From assembly GCF_029227915.1 (NCBI RefSeq), contig NC_079883.1, positions 13,330,001 to 13,394,000 on the forward strand: a DNA stretch of 64,000 bases, read 5' to 3'. The position numbers and the translations under genes are program-made. The DNA is from Hydractinia symbiolongicarpus. Its lineage: Eukaryota > Cnidaria > Hydrozoa > Anthoathecata > Hydractiniidae. The notes below the pieces were generated by a model. That model was given only the letters and a program-made list of their open reading frames with translations, was not told the DNA's origin and searched no databases. How positions within the stretch are numbered: the stretch's first letter is position 1; every line of letters starts with the position of its first letter. This document shows positions 41,619 through 52,700 of this stretch, piece by piece.

Positions 41619-44600
41619 TCATGAAGCGCTTCCAGTATTTGTCGGAGCAGTGCCATTGATTGATGTTATCGTTTCGTTTGCCGGTATTTTATCTCGCGGT
41701 GTCATAAAATTTAACGTTTCGTTTGCCGGTATTTTATCTCGCGGTGTCATAAAATTTAACGTTTCGTTAAGTTTTTTCAGTTTTGAAATTTTAGTTTTCT
41801 TTTTCTTCGTGCATTTTTTTGTTGGACGATCTTTGAAGTATTTGGTGACTATTTTCTCGACAGTTCTTAGTACGGCAGCTCGATCGTTTGGCGGTGCTGA
41901 TTCCGTCATTTGGAATACGTCAAGTACAGGTATGCCGGCGTTGCACATTGCCGATGTCGCATATGCGTTGAACAATTTAATCCGCTGAAACGAAACAATA
42001 AGAATTCTGTAGTGTGTCACCAAACGCTATATAAGTTGGGTCGCTATAAACACTAAAGATATTTTGCAGTACACATCTTATATATTAGAAAATTACTTTC
42101 TGAGTTCCGCCTGGATATTTCTTAACTTTAAAGAGATTTTCAGGAAATGCCTGACCCCTGCCATTTCTTTGAGAAAGGACCTTGTTAATTCATCAATTCA
42201 CCTTTTTAATTTTCTAAAAAAATTCGCGGGTTTGTAGTTCTTTATTCTTATAAACGTGTTTCTTATATAAAAACGTACATTTCAGCACTAGAAACGGCAC
42301 ACAATTGCTATATATGCCATCACGGAGGGAGCGAAATACTGGTCACGTGCATTGTGATATAATATCTTTTTTATTATTCTGATTATCAATTGTGCGCGTC
42401 AAAACAGTACCAATTTTTGCGCCTGTTCCTAATTTTTATTATCATGAAATGTACTACGAATAAGGTGAAGCCTGAAGCAAGTTATATTAGAAAATCCACA
42501 GGTTTATATCTGCATGCGTATGCCATGTTTTTGTCCTTTTAACATAAGACTTTTACTGCCTGTCTCTGACACACTCACTCATGCTCGCATTCACAATTCT
42601 TCATCTCTTTCATGTGTTATAAAAAGATCATGAACAAATTTTTACAGTATTTAAACAATCTCGTCCTTAGAGTTTTGTGGCCAGTGAGCCGTTATTACGG
42701 AGTGGCCAAGGCAAAATTTCCTGGGAACGAGATTGAGTATTTAAACACAACAATCAAGTTTATGTTTTACCTGGTGGTTAGCAAAATGATCCTCCGCTGC
42801 AGGCGATTCTTTCCATTTTGTCGCCATACTCCTCCACAGTGGTTTTCCTTTGTATTTCTCCTTTACAATGCGCACGGCGCGGTCAATGAATGAACGGTAT
42901 TGTTTAAAGCCGAGATTTTGAACAAAAGGATGCCCGTAGTTCAACAGCAATCCGCTTTTTTGGCCCATGTAATCTTTCTTTAATAACTCCTTCAACTCGT
43001 GTAGATAGGTTTTCGTTGAAAATACTTTAGACTCTCCTTTGTCTCGCTTACTATAGAGCTCAGCGTCAGGCTGTTCGCCTTCTCGATCACTAAGAATAAC
43101 AAACAAATGTTGCTTTAAACATTCTTTTTAAAACATAGAAAAAGCATGCTTCACTAGCTTTTAAACAATTATGGATTTACTTTACTTTTCTGTTAACGTT
43201 ACAAGATACACGTTTTTATAAGAAATATTATAGAACTAGTCGCTAACCCGTGGAAAAATCCAAGGGGTCGTCCGTCTTTAAATTACACGTGTGTGCCTTT
43301 TCTTACGGACATACAGGCTGAATGCAGCTATTATATATATACTATACTCCCTTTTTAACTACCTTCTTCCCAGGGACAGCGTAGGTGCAGCGTACTTTAT
43401 AATGTCAGCAAGAACCCTGCAGTTTCTAAGTTTATTTTTTAGTTTTGTTATTACTTCACGAGTACCTCTAATATCAGGCTTTCATAAAATGTAAGCACCT
43501 TCATTCCAAGGGTTTTTCAAGCCATGGCGAATTTCAGCTCTTATAAAAGGGGTTCTGGGTTAGAAATCTAAAATCAATTTTGCCCCAAAAAGCTACATGC
43601 ACCAAGTGTTCTGTCCAAAGTGTGCCATGATTGGCTGATGGAGTACTTTTTTAGCTCACAAGTTTTCTTGTTAGCGCACGCCCAACAAGAATGCTCGGGA
43701 GAATTTTGCGCTATAGCAGAATATGCGGTCGGTTGAAAACGAGCCTTTACTTCGCGTGCTGTAAGTAATAATGAAAAATTGTTTACAACTTTTAATCCTG
43801 GACAGTTTCGGGAAATTAATAGTAACGTATGGTACATGTTTCTTCTTTTTCCCGTTTCCTAGTTTACCGTTATCGGGATATTAACAGTAACGTGTGGTAC
43901 ATGTTTCTTCTTTCCCCGTTTTCTAGTTTACCGTTGTCGGGAAATTAACAGTAACGTATGATACATGTTTCTTCTTTCCCCTTTTCCTAGTTTACCGTTG
44001 ACATTTTAAAGCAAAACTGCCTTTTACTTTTTAACGACAGCGTTTATCGACGTCAATTTCTGCATTACTTCATAAGGGGAACGTCCGAAGTATTTTTTGT
44101 GCGTGATTAATCGCTGTGAATATTAAACAAACAGCACCTGATAAAAGTCAGCGTATTTAGACCAATCTCGTTCCCAGGGATTATTTTTCTCTTTACCATA
44201 TGTGGCTAGCGCGTAAGAAGTACAAAAGTTATGGAACGAGATTGTATTTAGACCGGTGTCAAATTATAGCCGCCTTAAAAAACCTCTTGAGAAAAGTTGC
44301 ATCTACCTTTCGCATCGTTTAAAGACGCCATTGCAAAGTGAACTATTTTTTGTAAAATGACTAATCTCTCTGGTCATGTAATCGCCTGTCATTTTCAAAA
44401 CACCTTCCTTTTCGCGAAAACATCTATTCTGTCCTTCTTCTGTATCCCCATCATCGTCTTCTACAAAAGGAAAAAATAAAAATAACCTCCTTTCAAGTAA
44501 GTCTTGAGTATTTACAGCCTCGGATTTTTTGTCTCTTTCTGACAAAAACAAAATATAAGAGGAGCTGGAAGTTTTTAGTATACAGACGTTTTTTATCAAA

Positions 44601-46834
44601 TATAGAATATTAAAGACTTGTAAAAGAGGCAAAAAGTATGATATATAGCTTACAACATTTTAGACCTCCTTCTCGAAAGCGATATAATTATATTTCATTG
44701 GATGTAATTGTTTGTAAATAAAAAGTTTATACCGTCAATATATGGCAGCCATGTTGAATTTGCCCATCTTCCAAATCCTTTCCAAAGAAGATCGCATTTG
44801 TATTGTGGACCGCAGTCTTCTTTCCATCGCATAAAATTTCTTCTTAAGGCTAAAATAAAAAATATATGATTTTTAATAGATGACACGTTTTGCGACCTCA
44901 AACGGTCGCCCTTTTTGGGAGTGTTTTGGTATTCTAAAAATTGCTTAAATGTCAGGTGAAGAACGAAATACAACTAACCAAGATATATTATTCTTTCTTA
45001 TTTTACAACAACGGGGATACTAAAATATTCAAATTTTGTGTTTCTTCAGAAGCAGTAACAAAATTTTTTATTTCAAGTATTACCTTTTACAGTTTCTAGC
45101 GGCGATTCTTCAATCTTTAAAGAAATGTTTCCACCACGCAGAGGCTCCCATAATAAATCTGCATTCTTTTCATCTGATATTATGGTCCTAGCATCTAAAT
45201 ATATTATGGATTATATTAGTCGCTAACCTGTAAAAACATTTCATGAGCTATATAATCTACGTATCCGAAAGTGGAAAGGAAGCCCAAATACGAGATTGTG
45301 GCACTTACGCAGGCATCACGAAATTAAAGCTAGATTTCCACTTTCAAGGAACTTTTTGCAGGAACGATAGAAAAGTAGTATTGCACTAATTGCTCTTCCT
45401 CCCGGTCTCCGTGTGTTTCCAACTTACATTAAAAACGAAACGCAATACTTTATTAACCATATCGGCTTCCTGGTGATACTCTGCCTTCCTACTGATAGTC
45501 TGCCTAACCGCCCCCCTTTCAACGTTCCCTCTATTAACCGCCTCATGAAAAAATCGATAAAAGCCCGGCGGACGAATAAACAAAATACAGTAAATTATTT
45601 CTTTGAATCAACAGTCACTGCGATGTTAGACAACCCTGCACCAAATCACTTTGGTTGACGTCTGTTTTTAGTCATACTTGCCTCTTTTTAGCCAATCTTG
45701 AGGAGGATCTTTGAAAGCTTCACATAAAGTTGATTCCAACACCACTTCAACTTTATACAACCCGGGCTGGAATACAATGAATTGAGCTTCATAAACGCCA
45801 TTATTTAGATCAGATATAAAGGGCGTTACTCTATCAGCACCACGCACAAACATACGCCACGTATCACCGCCCACGTCTTTATTACGCCCATCTCCGGTAC
45901 GTGTCTGGAGAGTTACTTTACTAAATTCTCCTGTCTTTTCAAAATGGAGACCTAAATTATAAATATTTATCGGATGAACTGTTTCCATTGATTTTTATTA
46001 CCGGCATGAAATATGCGAATTTTAATATGTTAGAGCGTTATCAAGGAGAGCATTTTAAAAAGGAACTTTGAACATTCACAAATCACTAAGATTATATCGC
46101 ATTCGCATAAAGTCGGGAAATTGACTGACAATGCGGGTATTAATATAACAGAATAGTCGTTAGCCCGTGGAAAAATTACGGAAACCCTCCGTCGCATAGT
46201 TCAAAGATTTCCTGCGTGGTTTAGCACGACCCGCTTTTAGCCGACTAAAAACATACCGATATTGTTATAGAAAGAGTTGGACGCCCGTGAATAAATTCAC
46301 GAGTTCAGTTGTCCTTTATATATCGCATTTCGTATTTCCGTTTGCAGCACGGCTATTAAATCGCGCAGAGACAAAATGCAGCTATTAAAAATATAGATGG
46401 TATATTGTACTCTTTTAATTCTTAACACTTTCTGATAGTTGAAGCCACGGGAAAAAAGTGTTGGGTTCAACATGGTCCTAGGGACGTGCTAGGATTTAAA
46501 GTTAGATTTGTGGGAACACTAGCAACTTCTTGCTTGTCGTGTTCGTTCAGTTTCGATATAAATATAGTAATTTTAATAAAAAAAAAGAATTCATGCGGAA
46601 TTATAAATTACATGACTTACTGGTCGTGTGACTCCATTTTGGACTTGTTCTTTTACGCTCGTCGTATTTGTTTTTACCGAAGGCTGTATTAAATCGACAT
46701 GGTCGTAATATAGATTGCCAGTCCATTTGCGACCAGCGATCGCGACATAAATCTTTTTGAAATGTGTCTATCCATTGTGATGCTTGACCGCTTGTGTAGT
46801 GTATAAACGCAGCAAGGTATATGAAAATTAACAT
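41619..46834 (-). CDS. NXPE-family (PC-esterase-like) secreted protein, complete 7-exon gene (525 aa)
   Basis: NXPE proteins pair an Ig-like/filamin-type domain with a C-terminal PC-esterase (SGNH-like) domain and act in the secretory pathway. Exons in coding order: 46621-46834, 45682-45978, 45084-45194, 44733-44849, 44307-44460, 42771-43089, 41619-41984. They sum to 1578 nt with all phases closed. A signal peptide (MLIFIYLAAFIHYTSG) starts exon 1. The Ig-like part is in exon 2 (GGDTWRMFVRGADRVTPFIS, NNGVYEAQFIVFQPGLYKVE). A Cys/Trp segment in exon 4 (WKGFGRWANSTWLPY) precedes the esterase core in exons 5-7 (RIKLFNAYATSAMCNAGIPV). The GDS box reads GDY in KMTGDYMTREI (Tyr at 44378-44380), and no DxxH-like His is seen after LDVFQMTES. 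The tail is Lys-rich with two identical 15-residue units (NETLNFMTPRDKIPA). Intron 2 has a GC donor (gcaagt). Probably a catalytically inactive member. Confidence 0.87.
42656..42735. mobile_element. 80-bp MITE with 10-bp target duplication
   Basis: The element starts caatctcgtcc and ends ggaacgagattg. It is flanked by the perfect direct repeat agtatttaaa (42646-42655 and 42736-42745). Located in the NXPE-like intron 6. Same family as 44163-44244. Confidence 0.85.
43236..43345 (-). mobile_element. Degenerate mini-Helitron, minus strand
   Basis: On the minus strand the sequence ends gatttttccacgggttagcg followed by a and CTAG|T. That matches the 3' end of the Helitron at 48901-49014, except that its hairpin is partly decayed (ccttggatttttccacggg). 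A gacggac motif precedes it. The 5' end near tatatataatagctgc (about 43330-43345) is only approximate. Located in the NXPE-like intron 5. Confidence 0.55.
43790..44000. repeat. Tandem repeat, about 62-bp unit, three copies
   Basis: Three units share cgggaaattaa-agtaacgt, tggtacatgtttcttcttt and ccgttttctagtttaccgtt. They lie in the NXPE-like intron 5. Confidence 0.85.
44163..44244. mobile_element. 82-bp MITE with 9-bp target duplication
   Basis: The element starts caatctcgttccca and ends tggaacgagattg. The direct repeat tatttagac flanks it (44154-44162 and 44245-44253). Located in the NXPE-like intron 5. Related to 42656-42735 and to the palindrome at 7113-7201. Confidence 0.87.
46153..46397 (-). 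mobile_element. Degenerate Helitron-like element, minus strand
   Basis: On the minus strand it starts after an A with tctatatttttaatagctgc, contains a cacgggcgt hairpin (gtgaataaattcac), and ends tttttccacgggctaacgac plus CTAT followed by T. The end resembles the Helitron at 48901-49014 but with CTAT instead of CTRR and a decayed hairpin. Located in the NXPE-like intron 1. Confidence 0.55.
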
Positions 46835-48900
46835 GACCTGAAAAGTCCTAAAAGTTAAAATGATGGAAAATTATGGGGATGTCATTGCACCACGCGACAA
46901 ACAATAGATTAGTTATTATTAAGGATTTTTCAGTCGTTTTCTGTCATGGCAAGTCTCCTTTCTGGAATATTTTTTTTCTCTGTACGCTTACCGTAGTAAA
47001 TGATCAAAATAATCAGATAATAATATGTTAATATGCTTGGCTTGCTAAAAATTCTATGCACCATAAAGTATTGATGTTTCGTGGCTTTTAAACTGGGTGC
47101 TTTTTGAGTGCGATTGGGGATTTATTCAAGAACGACACCTAATCATTACGGTAATGTGGCATCTATCCTCATAGGTTGCATTAGCCGCCAGCAAAACGTC
47201 CAGTCTTGCTTAGTGTTGTTGATCTCTAACTAAACCAGGTCGCAGTTATTTGATGTTTCCAAATGGGTAGAAAATTGATAACTCAGTCTTACATTGCTGT
47301 CGCTTACTGTTATATCTTCTAATTTAACGCTTGCTTAAGAATAGGGAACTGAGGCAGGATGAAGAAGATTTTGTACCTAAAAAGCTAACCTAATTCATTC
47401 TGGAAATGTAGTAAACACTGGAGATAAACTAAGCAGCTGAATGTTTTTATTACAACCTTCTTGAGGTTAATCTGACTTTGCACTTTAAAACATTGCGACG
47501 AAAAATAAAAAAGGAGACGGCTTATTCTTTACGAAACAACTGTTTAGAAAATAAAATGTTTAAAACATAACTTAGATATACAAAAAGGGGTACCTACTAT
47601 AATTCAAATCCTTAATAAGGACCTCCGCATACAAACATAACCATCCAGTAAAATCATATCAAACACATGTTACTGATTTATTGTATCATCGACAAGAATA
47701 AACTTTTACTTTTTCTCGGCGTATTTTTTAATGCGACTTTTAAGTTTATTCGGCCACCGATTGCTTTCTTATTAATATTTAATGAGTTTACTCAACTGTT
47801 TTTTTCGTAAATATATGCCGAACATTGTGCGCAAAACGAGCGACAAATTTTTGGTACATAGTCGTTTCGGTTTCGTGAATATATTTCCTATAGGCACATT
47901 TCCAACGTAAACGCATAACCCGGGAAATAATAACAAAATGTTCAAATTTGCATTTATTTAAAAAAAATGTTTAAAGCCATATGGAGAAGATTTTCCACAT
48001 TCTTCCTTCCGAGCCGCAACACACAACAAAACTTATATATATATAAATGCAAAACTGTTTTCCCATGTACAAAGAACATTCTGTTAATACTTCCGTCTTC
48101 TGCAGACTTGTTCCGGAACGCAAAAAGCTACTTAGCTTGCAGTGAACGCTTTTTCAAGCTGCTACCTTTCATTGAAATCATTTGATTTAACATCCTTGTA
48201 CCCAGTCTTCTAAGAAGCCAAGGACAGAATTCTATTTTAAAAGACCTAGGAATTAGGTATGACTAATTTTTACAGTAAATGTTTTTTTAAAAAGTATGAG
48301 AAAGGTGTTGATTATTAAAAGATAGACAAAAGGAAAAAGATTAAACTTTGTTGTAATTGGAGAAATGATTGACTTGCAAAAAATCCAGCATAGTGTAAAC
48401 AGAAGCACGAAAATATATGATGAATACTTGAACACAAAGTAAGTTTTAAAGGAAATTTTTTATAAAATGCTTAGCAAATGTTTTTTTTTTCCTGTTCGGT
48501 TGCCCTTACATGTTATTAGCTTTACCATTTTTTGAAAAAACATTACGAGCTTATTTTTGTTGTGTTGCAAATGTTAGCTTCAAAATGTTCGTACAGTTTT
48601 CACGGTTGAGTAACGAACATAATGCTGAAAAATCTGTATACTTTATTTGCTTGCCGCTGCATTTTACGAGTCTGCCATCTTGCGAAAACATTTTACAACT
48701 TTGTAATTTAAACTGGTATTTGGTACAGTATATCCTGACAAAAAAACTTAATTTTTTCTCGAATTAAGCTTCGCGAATTACACAAAATTAAAAATTAAGA
48801 TATTGGCAAAATAAAATTTCCTGCGAAAAAAATATATTGTACTTTTTTAGGTCTGCTTATAACTTTTGATTAAACTTTGTAGCTACGTTTTAAAAACATA
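46835..48900. other. Intergenic region upstream of the NXPE-like gene
   Basis: About 2 kb without a supported gene. It should hold the NXPE-like promoter (-). The part around 47080-47290 has a few motifs reminiscent of SINE family 2 (attacggtaatgtggcatct, gccgccagcaaaac) but too diverged to call. Small frames at 47967-48185, 48253-48435 and 48510-48767 have no recognisable content. Confidence 0.4.
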
Positions 48901-49014
48901 TCTATATTATAATGCCCGTATACGTCTGTCCGTCCGTCCGTCTGTCTGTCACGCAAAATGGTAGCTTAACTGCGACGGGCGAACCCGTGGATTTTTCCAC
49001 GGGCTAACGTCTAG
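48901..49014 (+). mobile_element. Mini-Helitron (114 bp), intact ends
   Basis: The element starts TCTATATTATAATGCCCG after an A and contains a gtccgtccgtccgtctgtct array. It ends with a perfect hairpin cccgtggatttttccacggg (48984-49003), then ctaacgt and CTAG followed by T. This is the Helitron signature: 5' TC, a 3' hairpin about 10 bp before CTRR, insertion between A and T, and no target duplication. It is non-autonomous, since Rep/helicase is absent. Confidence 0.88.
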
Positions 49015-49769
49015 TTTGTTTAAATTAAATCACCAGCGTACCAATCTAACATTGTTTGAATGTCCGCAGAATTTAATAAAATGATGCAAAAAAATGCCGG
49101 CTAATTCAATCTGCGCGAAAAATTCTAGCCTGTGCAATAAAATTCGCGACTACTTACCATTTTGAATATCTTTTCTTGATACAAACATAATGCAATGCAA
49201 TGTTTATAAATCCACTTCTTTTCGTTGCACCAGTCCTTAAGGTATCTATACTGTATAAAAAATGCATATCTATATATCTTTGTGTGTATTACTTGAGAAA
49301 TATTCTTGCTGGTCCATGACTTTGACGAACTATTATTACTAATTGCAATTTATTGAGCAGTGCGACCTTTTCTTCGCTTTGATTTAAAATTGTCTATAAA
49401 ACTTTCGCAAACAGCGGAGTTTGAGTGGATTTATAATATTGAAGACCTTACAAAACAAGAACGGAGAATGTATTTGTTTTTTTTCGTACACACCAAAGCA
49501 ACTAACAAGACAATACAAAGTTGATGTTTTAATTACCACTCACAGAAAATCTGATGCGTTTAAGGAGGAAGGTAATCATATTTGTTTTTGCTCTTTTTTA
49601 CGTTGTCGCTTTCGCTACATTTTTTGTAATAAAGTTTTAGCGCGTTTTTCATGCGACCGGCTTACGAAAAATTATGGACAACACGTTATGTATAGTCTCG
49701 TAAGGCCCCTAATATCACCTCAAAAAACTAACGTTATCGATTTCTTACGATTTATTATTTTCATTTTAG
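49015..49769. other. Probable 5' region or intron of the TMEM198-like gene
   Basis: The first exon of the TMEM198-like gene must lie here or further left, because exon 49770-49851 opens with one base that completes a codon. I could not identify it. One candidate ATG near 49459 (MYLFFFVHTKATNKT) is signal-peptide-like but has no matching donor in phase. The frame at 49421-49560 reaches a gtaatc in the wrong phase. Confidence 0.4.
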
Positions 49770-52700
49770 TGATTTTCGCCACGTCGCCATTGTTGAAGGA
49801 TTAGCATTTTTAGGATTGTTTGTTATGTTTACTGGTTATAAGTACATACGGGTGAGTGCTTCAAATTTATGTTAAACTATGAGATAGCACATACGGGTGA
49901 GTGCTTCAACGTTTTACTATAATCAGGGTTTAATCTGCAATGAATGATTTCGCGTAGGGATAAGAAGTAGAAAATACACAGAATTTAGCCTGTTGATCTC
50001 AAAGTCACTATAATAAAAGTTACTGCCGCCATGGTGGTTAATCCCACTGAACTCACTTGGACTCCTACGTTTTACGATGCAGACTCATCTTTTCCTAAGA
50101 GCTTTTAGGCAGGAAATCCAGGCCTCCTACAAAATTTATTTTTTTGAGAATAAAATATATTTGGCTAAAATTCTTTTTTGCAGTTTGCGATGTTTGCAGC
50201 AGGTTTTTGGTTGGCATTTTGCTTGTTTTACGTGTTTAGTCCAATCATTCTACGTAAACAATATTGTTGTGATAAAGAACGATACAGAGAAGGTAAGATC
50301 CAAATATTACTACGAACCAATCCAATCCTGTTTAGTTTATTACGAACCAATCCAATTCTGCTTAGGTTAGTACGAACCAATCCGATTTAGTACATGTGGT
50401 ACACGTGTTATTGATATAAAGCATAACGTTTATAAGCATATTATGCTTAGATTTACTAGAAAAAATTAAGTATACTGGAAGCTGGGCTTAGTAGTTATTT
50501 ATGACTGTAGTATTTAAAATCCATAGTTTCGTTTTATAAATATAAACAATTCTTTACTTCTTTTATGCATAAGTGCCTCGTCCTAGAGCTCTTTGAGCTA
50601 AGCAAAGCCCTTTGTGGACAAAAACGGTTGTTAAAATATGCTTTTACATCATTGTAAAGACCTTGACAATTAACACATATTATGGTTTTATAGTTCACAT
50701 CGGTTCCAGCGTGGCTTTTGGTCTTGTGGTTGGTGTGCTAACTACTTCCTTATATCGCTTCGGTGTTTTTTTGATTGGAAAATGTTTAGGAATTGTAAGT
50801 TTTCACATGTTTTCTTTACAGCCAACATTAAGGAGTGTGTAGTGTAATTTTGATCTTACTAATCATCCCCAGCAAAATTTAAGAGACTAGTGAAGGTCAG
50901 AATTCACGAAAGCGTCCTCGTGCAAACACGTTTCTTCCTTTAACTCAACAAAGTGTTTTAATATCCTATTTAAAAGTTCTTTTTGTTTCGCGAAGTATTT
51001 GTTATTACAAAGTGCGACAGTATATTCTTGCAAAAAGTATCTGCCGATGACAATGAGAATTGTGACTAAGGCGTCGTTAATAAAAACGCATTTGATGCAT
51101 TTCAAACTTGTGTGAAATTTGTTAACTTGTTTTTTTTTTCGCCACTTGCATTTGTACATATTCTTAGAAAAAGTGTGTGAAATAATACATAGTTAATTTT
51201 CTCCTTACACCTATGAAATCGCAAAATTTAATTCTCACGGAAAATCAAAAATCCGCCAATTCGCGAAAGTTTCTATAAAGTTCGCGATTATTTGGTCTCA
51301 CGAAAGTTTCTACCTTTAAGTAACACCATCTCCACATTGTCACCCAATGGTTTCAATGATTTACTTCTCACTGTTTTATGATTCGATCATTTTAGCTGGT
51401 AGCGCTTTTTATCCTTCATTCTGCGGTTGATGTACACACAACCAGGTGAGTTACCGTCTTGTTAATTTGACATCGCCAAATTGCTTGCTCGCTGAAAACA
51501 ATGTCAAATTGTCTCGCGAGAGTTTAATTGTTTGTTCTTAGCGCGCATTTAACAATTCTTACAACAAAATTTGGTTCGATTTCCAACAAACGTTGCGTTA
51601 TTTAGAATCAGATATTCTCTTGTAGGAAGAGATTGTAGCAGAATTTATTTCCTTTCATGCTACGTTAACGCGCATCATCTTCTCCATCAATGTTTGTTTC
51701 AAAGATAAAGATAGAAAATTCGATTATGAAATAACATCAGTGCATCAGCGAAATTTTGTTTGTTGTATTTAGAAGCAGTAAAAACACGTGTGAACGCTAC
51801 TCTATATATTTTCAACTGAACTTAATGTCTCGATAACCTCAAACACAACATTGTTCACGCAAAATACAGAAGCAAAGAGTACGTTTACTGTCACTGCAAT
51901 TCTCTATTTCTTCGATTTGTAATTCCAAAGTAATGTCTTTGGACAGATTAAAAGATTATTATTTTGCTATCATTTTCTTTTGTGTTCATTCCAAACGCAA
52001 ACATTGATTCTACATTTTTACCGTACAAGCTTCCAGTCGCAGAAAAAAGGTCCGCAGCAATAATTTCTTCGCTTGTATCAAAACATTTAAAATCTTTCTG
52101 CCTTTTGTGTATGTTATGTTTGATCTTATGAACTTGGCAGAATAAACATATAATTTGTCATGCATTTATTTTTAGCAAATTACTTATATCTGGCATAGTG
52201 ACTATTATGGCATTTATATTTGGTTCTCTAACATGGAGATGTGAGCGTCCATTGCTTATACTATCAACTTCTTTACTAGGCTCTTTCTTCGTATTATGTG
52301 GTAAGTTCATAGAATAATTTTTTGTAAAAAAATATTTCTTAACTGGTGAAACATAAAAAAATTAAAACAGAACATTTATGAGCTTAGCAGCATTTTCAGG
52401 GTAATTGGAAAGAGGCTCCTTTAATGGGATAAATTTTTGCTGGGATTAAATTTCGCGGTTTAGCTCATCCGTGAAATTTTAGCATTTCGCGGGGACTTAT
52501 TTTCGCGGATGGTCAGTAAATAGCTTTAAATAAATGAACAACACCACATTGAAAGTGGGCCGGAGCAAGGACTCGAACCTGAAATCCTATTATTACAAGT
52601 CGAACGTGCTACCACTACACTGTCTTCGACGTTATCAACAAAAACACTCTGGTTTAACTTATTTGCTCCTTTTTTAGGAATCGACATCTTCGTTCGAAGC

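Noticed and set aside
41563-41988. 141-codon plus-strand frame
   Set aside because: Antisense shadow of the last NXPE-like exon, which has the family motif, phase and acceptor.
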